A stretch of 37,506 nucleotides of DNA from Thalassospiraceae bacterium (GTDB lineage Bacteria > Pseudomonadota > Alphaproteobacteria > Rhodospirillales > Magnetovibrionaceae): the NCBI GenBank assembly GCA_030637205.1, contig DAOVVL010000001.1, positions 1 to 37,506 on the forward strand, in the 5' to 3' direction. The translations under genes were made by a program, and so were the position numbers. This document shows positions 27,682-34,175 of this stretch, in pieces. The notes beneath the pieces were generated by a model. That model worked only from the letters and a program-made list of their open reading frames with translations, was not told the origin of the DNA and did no database searches. How positions within the stretch are numbered: the stretch's first letter is position 1; the number at the start of each line of letters is the position of its first letter.

Positions 27682-29894
27682 TGGTAGATTTTGCTGACCA
27701 CCAAGAAGTTGTGACGCTTTTCAATGAGGCGCAACGTGTTGAAATCGACAACCGAGCGCGCGCGGCAGATGCCCATAGTTTCATCGACGACCCGAGCGGC
27801 CAGTGGGAAACCAACTTCACCACTGACGACAAAAAGCCCCGCTATACCTTCGACCTTACCAACCCCATCGTTGAGCAGATTGCCGGCGAAATGGAGCAGG
27901 CCGACTTCGATATCCGCATCAAACCAGCCGGCGGCGAAGCCACCAAAGACGACGCCCAGCTAATCGATGGCATGATCCGGAATATCGAAAACATATCCAG
28001 CGCCTCAGATATCTTTAATGCGTCCGGGCGCAGCATGGTAACGGCAGGGATCGACGGGTGGCGCGTGGAGCAGAGATTTGTCGACCACAACAGCTTTGAC
28101 CAAGACCTGGTTATCGCCCCCCTTCTGGACTTTGCCAACCGGGTCTGGTTCGATCCCAACGCCAGGAAGCAGGACAAATCCGACGCCAAATATTGCTTTG
28201 TGATCCAGCCCATCGGCAAAGAGGAATATAAGGAAAAGTTCCCCGAAGGCTCGGAGCAATCAGTGAGCGGCAACAACGGCTCGATCTGCTCCACCACTTC
28301 AAACGCCGAATGGGGCTACAAGCCTGACGATATCTTCATTGGCCAGATTTATTTCAAGAAGGAAGTGAAGCGCGATATCCACCTGCTATCCGATGGCCGG
28401 GTGGTTGAGGACGATGAGGACTTTGCAAAGATCAAAGACGACTTGGCCTTGAACGGAATCGTTGTCGAGCAAACCCGCAGCCGTCCCAAGATTGTTGTGG
28501 TATCACGCCTGTTCGATGCAAACGATTGGCTGATTGGCCCAGAAGAAACTGTGTTCAGTTGGATTCCTGTGGTCCCGACCTACGGCAACTACAAAATCAA
28601 CCGCAACAAAACCATGTATCGCGGCGTGGTCCAGAAGCTGATGGATCCCCAGCGCGTGATGAATTACAGCCTGAGCCGTGAGATTGAGGAAGGCGCCCTT
28701 GCCCCCCGCGCCAAGTTCTGGATGACTACCAAACAGGTGGCTGGCTTCGAAGACACAATCCAGACCTTGAACACCAACGCAAACCCGGTTCAGCTTTACA
28801 ACTTTGATTCCGACGTCCCCGGCATTCCCGGCACCACCGGCGGCGCGACAGTGAACCCCGGCCTTCGCACCATATCGCTGGCCATGAAGGATATGATCAG
28901 CTTTTCGGCTGGTTTGTTCGCGGCCAATATGGGGGACAACCCCGGCCTGCAATCAGGCATTGCTATTGAACGGCTGCAGAACAAGGGTGACACCGGCACC
29001 ATTAACTATTTCCAATCCCAAGAAATCGCCATCTGCCACACCGCGCGCATCCTGATTGATGCGTTGCCCAAGGTCTACGATACCAAGCGCCAGGTTCGCA
29101 TCCTAAAAGAGGACGGCTCGTTCGATATGAAGATGTTGAACGATATGGAACTCGACCAGGAAACCCAAGAAATGGTCAAGGTCAACGACCTATCCAAAGG
29201 CAAGTACGACGTGACCTGTTCCGCCGGCCCATCGTTCCAGAACAGGCAGCAGGAAGCTGTCACGGGCATTGTCGAGGCATCCAGCGTCAATCCGGAAATC
29301 AGCTTGGTCGGCAGCGATATCCTGATGAAGAACATGACCTTCCCCGGATCCGAACAGATTGGCGATCGCTTGAGGGCGCAGCTATTTGACCAAGGCATGA
29401 TCCCGGTCGATCAGATGACGGACGAAGAAAAAGAAGAAATGCTGGCCGCTCAACAGGCGAGGGAAGAGCAGGGCGACCAACCCACTCCGGACCAGATGAT
29501 CGGCGAGGCCGAGCTTATCAAGGCCCAGAACGAACAGGACAAGACCCAGATCAGCGTTGAGGAAAAGAGCCAGAATATCCTGCTGGCCCAGAACAAGGAA
29601 CGCCGCGAGGACGCCAAGTTCAGGGAATCGGTGAGAAGCGGCGCCGCTACCTTCGCCCAGACCGAACAGCAGAACCAGTTCGAGCGCATCGCCGCTACCC
29701 AGAAGCAGCAATCAGTGGATCAACAGGCTTTGCTTGATTCGGTGAAGACCATGGCCGAGACCCTGAAGCTCATCCAGGAGGCCGCCCAAGGCCCCGTGGT
29801 GGGGCCGGGCTTCGTCAGCAACGTCAAGGAGCAGTCCGATCTTGTGACGGACGCCCAAGACGCTGTTGAACATGGTGCGGTTAATCTTCCCTAA
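27681..29894 (+). CDS. Portal protein, P22 gp1 type
   Basis: 737 aa (P22 portal is 725). Typical features are F-D-L-T-N-P-I-V-E-Q-I-A-G near residue 60, D-D-A-Q-L-I-D-G-M-I-R-N, V-T-A-G-I-D-G-W-R-V, and N-R-V-W-F-D-P-N-A-R-K-Q-D-K-S-D-A-K. The C-terminal region from about 580 is a Gln/Glu/Lys-rich coiled coil to the end, matching the P22 portal barrel. It forms the dodecameric ring through which DNA enters and leaves the head. Its last 14 bases overlap the convergent lipoprotein gene. Confidence 0.93.
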   Translation: MVDFADHQEVVTLFNEAQRVEIDNRARAADAHSFIDDPSGQWETNFTTDDKKPRYTFDLTNPIVEQIAGEMEQADFDIRIKPAGGEATKDDAQLIDGMIRNIENISSASDIFNASGRSMVTAGIDGWRVEQRFVDHNSFDQDLVIAPLLDFANRVWFDPNARKQDKSDAKYCFVIQPIGKEEYKEKFPEGSEQSVSGNNGSICSTTSNAEWGYKPDDIFIGQIYFKKEVKRDIHLLSDGRVVEDDEDFAKIKDDLALNGIVVEQTRSRPKIVVVSRLFDANDWLIGPEETVFSWIPVVPTYGNYKINRNKTMYRGVVQKLMDPQRVMNYSLSREIEEGALAPRAKFWMTTKQVAGFEDTIQTLNTNANPVQLYNFDSDVPGIPGTTGGATVNPGLRTISLAMKDMISFSAGLFAANMGDNPGLQSGIAIERLQNKGDTGTINYFQSQEIAICHTARILIDALPKVYDTKRQVRILKEDGSFDMKMLNDMELDQETQEMVKVNDLSKGKYDVTCSAGPSFQNRQQEAVTGIVEASSVNPEISLVGSDILMKNMTFPGSEQIGDRLRAQLFDQGMIPVDQMTDEEKEEMLAAQQAREEQGDQPTPDQMIGEAELIKAQNEQDKTQISVEEKSQNILLAQNKERREDAKFRESVRSGAATFAQTEQQNQFERIAATQKQQSVDQQALLDSVKTMAETLKLIQEAAQGPVVGPGFVSNVKEQSDLVTDAQDAVEHGAVNLP

Positions 29895-30129
29895 GCGGAA
29901 GGTGAAAGACCATCCCGTTCGCACAGGTGCCTGAGATGGCGTATTTGCCCTCGTAATACCATTTGTATGGCTCACCGTTGCAGAACGTGCCGCGCAAGGA
30001 AGCGGATTTTTCAACATGACCATTGAGCTTCCAGTTTTCATAATCGGCGCGGTCGGAATCGATGGTGTTTTTATCTGCGGCACAGGCTGAAAGCGCCAGT
30101 GCAAGCAGAATGACGGATAAATGTTTCAA
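29881..30129 (-). CDS. Small lipoprotein of the antisense cassette
   Basis: 82 aa from a TTG start at 30127-30129, supported by AAGGAG eight bases upstream and a TTGA overlap with the HNH stop. The start M-K-H-L-S-V-I-L-L-A-L-A-L-S-A-C is a classic lipoprotein signal with lipobox L-S-A-C (Cys16). The mature part is about 66 residues, polar, with two further Cys that could form a disulfide and an aromatic W-Y-Y-E-G-K-Y. It would sit in the outer membrane. Phage lipoproteins such as T5 Llp block receptors against superinfection, and others are outer spanins; the location away from lysis genes favours the first. Confidence 0.75.
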   Translation of the reverse strand: MKHLSVILLALALSACAADKNTIDSDRADYENWKLNGHVEKSASLRGTFCNGEPYKWYYEGKYAISGTCANGMVFHLPLRED

Positions 30130-30458
30130 TTTGTTTCTCCTTTGGTTGATTGAGGAAGTTCCGTTTGGCATGGGTGTTCGCTTGCTTCGATAAGCGCCAT
30201 CATTGCCACTTTGTGGTCTTCTGGCGTTGCTTCGCCGCGGCTGGAATTACAGTAATGGCAGGCCCTCACGATATTGTCCCTACGGGTGCCCCCATCAACC
30301 CGACGAATAAGATGTTCGTCTGAAGCCAAGCGCCAGTACAAAAGCCTTCTTGCGAACCGGGCGCCTTTCATGATCCCAAACCGCTTCCGCGCTTGGTGCT
30401 TGGTGCATAGCTTTTTGCTCCACATTTCCTGGCCACAATAAAAGCAAGTCTCAAACAT
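30126..30458 (-). CDS. HNH endonuclease of the antisense cassette
   Basis: 110 aa from the ATG at 30458 (GGGGA upstream, 8-base overlap with the RHH gene); an ATG at 30470 would add four residues. It starts M-F-E-T-C-F-Y-C-G-Q, and Cys5/Cys8 with Cys67/Cys70 (C-H-Y-C-N) make the zinc pair. The HNH core is A-S-D-E-H-L-I-R-R-V-D-G-G-T-R-R-D-N-I-V at about residues 45-64. It may be a homing-type or accessory nuclease. Its position inside a compact cassette that interrupts the structural genes suggests it may have carried the block in. Confidence 0.85.
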   Translation of the reverse strand: MFETCFYCGQEMWSKKLCTKHQARKRFGIMKGARFARRLLYWRLASDEHLIRRVDGGTRRDNIVRACHYCNSSRGEATPEDHKVAMMALIEASEHPCQTELPQSTKGETN

Positions 30459-30618
30459 CAGTTTCCCCATATCCAGCCTTGGTTAAAAGGAATTTGGACC
30501 GGTTCATGCGGCCTCTGGCCTTGTCGATCGCCTCAAGGGTCTTGGGCGGGATGCTGATGGATAGCTTGATAACTGGCCCACCGGGCTTCTTGGGTCGGCC
30601 TGGCTTGCGTTTGGCCAT
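30451..30618 (-). CDS. Ribbon-helix-helix (CopG/Arc-like) DNA-binding protein
   Basis: 55 aa; the ATG at 30616-30618 has GGGGGGA upstream. After a Lys/Arg/Pro-rich N-terminus (MAKRKPGRPKKPGG), residues 15-50 read V-I-K-L-S-I-S-I-P-P-K-T-L-E-A-I-D-K-A-R-G-R-M-N-R-S-K-F-L. This is one beta strand followed by two helices, with the N-R-S turn diagnostic of RHH proteins. Arc and Mnt of P22 belong to this fold. It likely represses the cassette's own promoter at 31078-31106 or controls a nearby late promoter. Confidence 0.8.
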   Translation of the reverse strand: MAKRKPGRPKKPGGPVIKLSISIPPKTLEAIDKARGRMNRSKFLLTKAGYGETDV

Positions 30619-30620
30619 GG

Positions 30621-30902
30621 TCAATCCCCCCCGGTCAAGGTAGCTAAAAAGTCCTGCTTGGACACCTCAAGAAGGGCCACGACTTCACTGGCTCGCAAAT
30701 CTGATAAAAACCATTTTACAAGATACCCAGCGCCAGGCTTGGCTTTGTTTGGAGGGTCGGTATCCAAGGATATAACCATGAGTTTGTCTGGCTTTATTTC
30801 GCCTGCCTCAATGGCCTTGATGGCGTCTTTCAACGTATCAATCGGAGAAATGAGGGTGTTGTCATTTTTGATATCGGCCATGTGTATGATGTTATCAGCC
30901 AT
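30621..30902 (-). CDS. 93-aa protein of the antisense cassette
   Basis: Start chosen at the ATG at 30900-30902; the stop is two bases from the RHH start. The product starts MADNIIHMADIKNDNTLISP. Residues 20-45 form a helix (L-K-D-A-I-K-A-I-E-A-G-E), then K-L-M-V-I-S-L-D-T-D-P-P and G-A-G-Y-L-V-K-W-F-L-S-D-L-R-A-S-E-V-V. It resembles small phage proteins with an alpha/beta core, but no family is assigned. Confidence 0.6.
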   Translation of the reverse strand: MADNIIHMADIKNDNTLISPIDTLKDAIKAIEAGEIKPDKLMVISLDTDPPNKAKPGAGYLVKWFLSDLRASEVVALLEVSKQDFLATLTGGD

Positions 30903-31065
30903 AAGATTTCTTCGCTCCAAAAGTTATATCGCGGGCCGGGCTTGATACCGACTGACATGGATTGCTGACCGTCATGCGCCGCTTGTGGCGTCTTACATCC
31001 AAGTACCGTGTCGCTTCATCTGCTGTGTGTCCTTCCACACCGCCGCGATAAATGCTCGCTTTCAT
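30895..31065 (-). CDS. 56-aa protein, first gene of the antisense cassette
   Basis: ATG at 31063-31065 with GGAG about 11 bases upstream; the frame overlaps the next gene by eight bases. The product starts MKASIYRGGVEGHTADEATR. It is basic in the middle (Y-L-D-V-R-R-H-K-R-R-M) and continues with a Ser-rich part. No known family. It is the promoter-proximal gene of the cassette. Confidence 0.5.
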   Translation of the reverse strand: MKASIYRGGVEGHTADEATRYLDVRRHKRRMTVSNPCQSVSSPARDITFGAKKSYG

Positions 31066-31077
31066 TGACCAATTAAC

Positions 31078-31106
31078 TCCATACCAAAACCCGTCTATTT
31101 AGTCAA
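31078..31106 (-). promoter_or_regulatory. Leftward promoter of the lipoprotein/RHH/HNH cassette
   Basis: On the minus strand TTGACT (complement of 31101-31106), 17 bases, then TATGGA (complement of 31078-31083), 13 bases before the ATG at 31065. This is a near-consensus sigma70-type promoter, independent of the late operon. It would let the cassette be expressed early or constitutively. Confidence 0.7.
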
Positions 31107-31123
31107 CACCGAAATTGAACGGT

Positions 31124-31152
31124 TTGACACATTAACCAAGTAGTGGTTAAAC
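31124..31152 (+). promoter_or_regulatory. Late promoter for scaffold/coat genes with a perfect 7-bp inverted repeat
   Basis: TTGACA at 31124-31129, 17-base spacer, weak -10 TTAAAC. The spacer holds the palindrome TTAACCAAGTAGTGGTTAA (31132-31150), 7-bp arms and 5-base centre. TTAAC-N9-GTTAA recurs with identical spacing at the upstream late promoter (24493-24511). A consensus -35, poor -10 and a dyad in the spacer suggest regulator-controlled transcription. It is divergent from the cassette promoter 20 bases away. Confidence 0.65.
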
Positions 31153-31199
31153 TTCCCCCACGCCAATAATGGCGGTGAATCCTACCTATTGAGGGCAAT

Positions 31200-32030
31200 A
31201 TGACCGAAAATACCGCGCTGCAAGCAGAAGATGAACAGAATGGGGAAGCCCAGGCTGCAAAAGCTCCTGCCGAAGCCACCGAATCAGCACCGGTGGGCAA
31301 TGAGGACGACAATCTAAACGACAACACCGATCAGGAAGAAGGCGGCGAAGCGAAAGCTGCGCCTTTCTCCCCTGAACAACAGGCCATTTTCGATAACGCG
31401 ATTGGCAAGAAAGTCGGAGCGACCAGGGCCGCCGAACGACGGGCGGAGGCAGCCGAAGCAAGGGCTGCTGAATTGGAAGCCAATCAACCTATCGAAACCC
31501 GGCCCGATATCCCGCCGATGCCGGATCAATTCGCCGACGGTTTCGACGAAAAGTTAAAGGCACGGGACCAGGCAATCGCCAAAGCATCCGCGTTCGATAC
31601 CCGGCAAGAAGAAGCCAGAACGCGGCAGGAAGGCCTAGACCAACAGGCCACCACTGAGCGCCAGCAAGCCGTTACGACCGTGATCAATACCTACACTGAC
31701 AGGGCCGCAAAATTGGGCATCACGCCTGATGAGCTGGAAAAGTCAGGCCAAGCGGTCGGTGCATACGGATTGAATGACGCTGTCACCCTTCACATCCTTG
31801 GAGATGAAAAAGGGCCGGCGATCACAAAATTCCTTGCTGAAAACCCGATTGCCATGGACAAGCTGAATGGAATGAACCCCATGCAAGCCGCTGCCCATAT
31901 CGAAAGTGTTGTCAAACCAGCCGCCCTCAAAATGAAGAAAACCACCAATGCACCGCCCCCCTCAACGAATCTTGATGGCGGGGGTTCACCCCCATCTGAG
32001 CGTGGCCCGAAAGGAGCTACGTTCGAATAA
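31200..32030 (+). CDS. Scaffolding protein
   Basis: 276 aa, ATG at 31200 after GAGGG. It is acidic, with an Ala/Glu-rich disordered N-terminus (residues 1-60), a long helical centre with R-A-A-E-R-R-A-E-A-A-E-A-R-A-A-E heptads (75-95) and Arg/Gln-rich helices, and a short Lys-rich C-terminal patch (K-M-K-K-T-T) before a Pro/Ser/Gly tail. Composition and position directly before the coat gene match P22 gp8 (303 aa), which nucleates prohead assembly and exits before packaging. Confidence 0.8.
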   Translation: MTENTALQAEDEQNGEAQAAKAPAEATESAPVGNEDDNLNDNTDQEEGGEAKAAPFSPEQQAIFDNAIGKKVGATRAAERRAEAAEARAAELEANQPIETRPDIPPMPDQFADGFDEKLKARDQAIAKASAFDTRQEEARTRQEGLDQQATTERQQAVTTVINTYTDRAAKLGITPDELEKSGQAVGAYGLNDAVTLHILGDEKGPAITKFLAENPIAMDKLNGMNPMQAAAHIESVVKPAALKMKKTTNAPPPSTNLDGGGSPPSERGPKGATFE

Positions 32031-32047
32031 TGTAGGATACCACCGTT

Positions 32048-33328
32048 ATGGCTAATAATTTTGACTCCAACTTCACACGAAAGCTCGCGCGCGTTTTCCT
32101 CGAAAAGTTCGACAGCGAACGTGTTCTCTCCAAAAACGTCGATACGCAGCTATTGACAGGTAAGTTCAACCCATCAACTGGCGCGAACGTGGATTTCAAG
32201 CGCCCGACTGATTACCTTTCGGTTCGTACCGCCAACGGCGATGTCTCTGGCGAAACCGCCTCTGATATCATCACCGGCAAAGCAACCGGCACGGTTCAGG
32301 ATTACTTCACCGCCTTTGTCGATTACGACGAAGCCGACGAAGCTATCAAAATGGATCAGCTTGACCAGCTTTTGGCCCCCTTGGCCACTCGCATCAAGAC
32401 CGATCTTGAGCTTGATTTTGCCGCGTTTATGATGAAAAACACGGCGCTTATTGCAGGCTCGGTAGGCACCCCTGCTGATGTCTGGGATGATATCGCCGAA
32501 GCCGGTGCGATGCTGCAAGCGACCGGTGTGCCCGGTGATATGCCGTGGTTCTATGCGGTCAATCCGTTCACCCAACGCAAACTCGCAAGCAACCAGCGCA
32601 GCTTGGGTGCAGGCGGCACGGCTGGCACGCTTATTAGCGATTCAATCCGTAAAGCCACGATCACCGAAGACTTCGCGGGCTTTGATCGCGTTTTAACGGC
32701 CACCACTCTAGCCAGCTATACAACTGGAACAGGTGCTGACCGTGCGGGCACGCTGACTGCTGCTCCTACCCCGACCTATGTCGCGGCCAAGGACACTATG
32801 ACCCAGGTTCTTGCGGTCACGGCGTTCCAAGCCAATCTGGTTGTGGCTGCCGGTGAAACCATCACCGTTGCGGGCAGCAGCCGCCTTAACCTGAATACTC
32901 GGGAATTGGTTCTCGATGATGCAGGGGCGGTGATTCCTTGGACTGGCACAGTCACCGAAACCGTCACGCTTGGCGCTTCCGGCGAAGGCAACATAACCGT
33001 AACCGGCCCCGGTATTTTCGAGGCTACCGGTGCCTACAATACGGTCAACGCTGCTTTGGCGAATGGGGCCGTAGTTACGCTTAGCGGCGCCGCAGTCACG
33101 ACCTATCAGCCGAACCTATTCTGGCACAAGCAGGCCTTCTCGATTGGTTCCGTACCGATCAAGAAACTGCACTCCACCGATACGGTGGCGACCACCGAAG
33201 ACGGTCTCCAATTCCGCGTCTCGAAAGGTGTGGGCTTCCTTGAAAACGAACAGAAGGTCCGGTTTGATTTCCGCCCCGCTTATGGCGTGATGAATCCGTT
33301 CTTCGCTGGTCAGGGCTTCGGCTCTTAA
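32048..33328 (+). CDS. Major capsid (coat) protein, P22 gp5 type
   Basis: 426 aa (P22 coat is 430). It starts MANNFDSNFTRKLARVFLEK with S-E-R-V-L-S-K-N-V-D-T-Q-L-L-T-G-K-F-N, then F-K-R-P-T-D-Y, and F-V-D-Y-D-E-A-D-E-A-I-K-M-D-Q-L, a run shared with P22-type coat proteins. The region about residues 230-335 has beta-rich repeats with G-E-T-I-T-V-A-G, matching the inserted I-domain seen in P22 coat. It ends with F-R-P-A-Y-G-V-M-N-P-F-F-A. It forms the icosahedral HK97-fold shell around the scaffold. Confidence 0.92.
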   Translation: MANNFDSNFTRKLARVFLEKFDSERVLSKNVDTQLLTGKFNPSTGANVDFKRPTDYLSVRTANGDVSGETASDIITGKATGTVQDYFTAFVDYDEADEAIKMDQLDQLLAPLATRIKTDLELDFAAFMMKNTALIAGSVGTPADVWDDIAEAGAMLQATGVPGDMPWFYAVNPFTQRKLASNQRSLGAGGTAGTLISDSIRKATITEDFAGFDRVLTATTLASYTTGTGADRAGTLTAAPTPTYVAAKDTMTQVLAVTAFQANLVVAAGETITVAGSSRLNLNTRELVLDDAGAVIPWTGTVTETVTLGASGEGNITVTGPGIFEATGAYNTVNAALANGAVVTLSGAAVTTYQPNLFWHKQAFSIGSVPIKKLHSTDTVATTEDGLQFRVSKGVGFLENEQKVRFDFRPAYGVMNPFFAGQGFGS

Positions 33329-33334
33329 TGGATT

Positions 33335-33362
33335 GGGGCTGGCTTCGGCTGGCCCCTTTCTT
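33335..33362 (+). terminator. Hairpin with UUCG loop after the coat gene
   Basis: Nine-pair stem GGGGCTGGC (33335-33343) with GCTGGCCCC (33348-33356), two G-U pairs, closing the stable tetraloop TTCG, followed by TTTCTTCC. The weak U-tract suggests partial termination, which would lower expression of the downstream minor proteins relative to coat. Confidence 0.65.
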
Positions 33363-33394
33363 CCTTCCCCTCAACTCAAATCAATAGGTGAATT

Positions 33395-33673
33395 ATGTTC
33401 GGTCTGAATGACAAGAAAGATGAAGCCCCCAAGCCTGCTGAAACAGCCACCAATGAAGCGGCAACGACCCCCGAAGCAGACGCTCAATCTCCTGATGAAA
33501 CTGCTCCCGAAGCCGATGTTCAATCGCCTGCCGATGAAAATGAAACTGCCGAAGCTGTGGAAACAGAACCCGGCACAATCACATGGGTCCGCCCAAGCGG
33601 CAGTGAAATCGAAACCAACGATTCTGATGCTTCTATTGCAGCCGCCGAAGAACAAGGCTGGGAACGCAAGTAA
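33395..33673 (+). CDS. 92-aa acidic protein between coat and head completion
   Basis: ATG at 33395 with AGGTG upstream. It starts MFGLNDKKDEAPKPAETATN and continues as an acidic, Pro/Ala/Thr/Glu-rich disordered stretch with two similar units (A-T-T-P-E-A-D-A-Q-S-P-D-E-T-A and A-P-E-A-D-V-Q-S-P-A-D-E-N-E-T-A). It ends in a short folded-looking part (T-W-V-R-P-S-G-S-E-I-E-T-N-D and E-E-Q-G-W-E-R-K). Such proteins occur after coat genes in several podoviruses; function unknown. A larger frame from 33408 overlaps it but is a shadow. Confidence 0.65.
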   Translation: MFGLNDKKDEAPKPAETATNEAATTPEADAQSPDETAPEADVQSPADENETAEAVETEPGTITWVRPSGSEIETNDSDASIAAAEEQGWERK

Positions 33674-33683
33674 GGGGTTTGTC

Positions 33684-34175
33684 ATGGCCACCGTTGCCCA
33701 AGTCGTTAAGGCGTCATTGCAGAAGATCCTTGTCCAGGCTTCCGAAGCAGATATCGAGGCTTCCGAGGCTCGGGATTTCATTTTCACGATGAACAACTTC
33801 ATGCTGGATCTGGATGCCAATGGCGTCACGCTCGGCTATACCGCAGTCAGTGATTTGGCAGATGAAATCACCATCCCAACTGGCGCATTACGCGGCCTGA
33901 TTTACAACATGGCTGTTGAGGCTGCCCCTGAATACAATGGCACGGTCACGGCAGCCTTGGCGCAGATTGCCAAAGAAGGTCTCCAGACCATGCGTAAGCT
34001 CGGTCAGTCCCTTGGCGCCACAGAGTTCCCCAGCACGCTTCCTGTCGGCTCTGGCAATCAATCGAACGGCGTATGCCTGAGCAAATTCTATCCTGAACTG
34101 GAAGCATCAATCCTTGCTGAAACAACCGGGTCAATCGGCCTTGAAGTAAGCACAAACGAGGTGGCAGACTCATGA
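33684..34175 (+). CDS. Head completion / tail adaptor protein, P22 gp4 type
   Basis: 163 aa (P22 gp4 is 166). The start at 33684 follows AAGGGG. The opening T-V-A-Q-V-V-K-A-S-L-Q-K-I-L-V-Q-A-S-E-A-D and A-R-D-F-I-F-T-M-N-N-F-M-L-D-L-D-A-N-G-V-T-L-G-Y-T match the gp4 pattern of two helices, then L-A-D-E-I-T-I-P-T-G-A and G-L-I-Y-N-M-A-V. It attaches below the portal ring and starts tail assembly. The order coat-gp4-(519 aa)-gp10 is P22-like with one extra gene. Confidence 0.85.
   Translation: MATVAQVVKASLQKILVQASEADIEASEARDFIFTMNNFMLDLDANGVTLGYTAVSDLADEITIPTGALRGLIYNMAVEAAPEYNGTVTAALAQIAKEGLQTMRKLGQSLGATEFPSTLPVGSGNQSNGVCLSKFYPELEASILAETTGSIGLEVSTNEVADS

Noticed and set aside
33408..34175. 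255-codon frame covering the 92-aa gene and the gp4-like gene
   Set aside because: The part before 33684 is a shifted shadow of the acidic 92-aa gene; gp4 homology and the AAGGGG site begin at the ATG at 33684.
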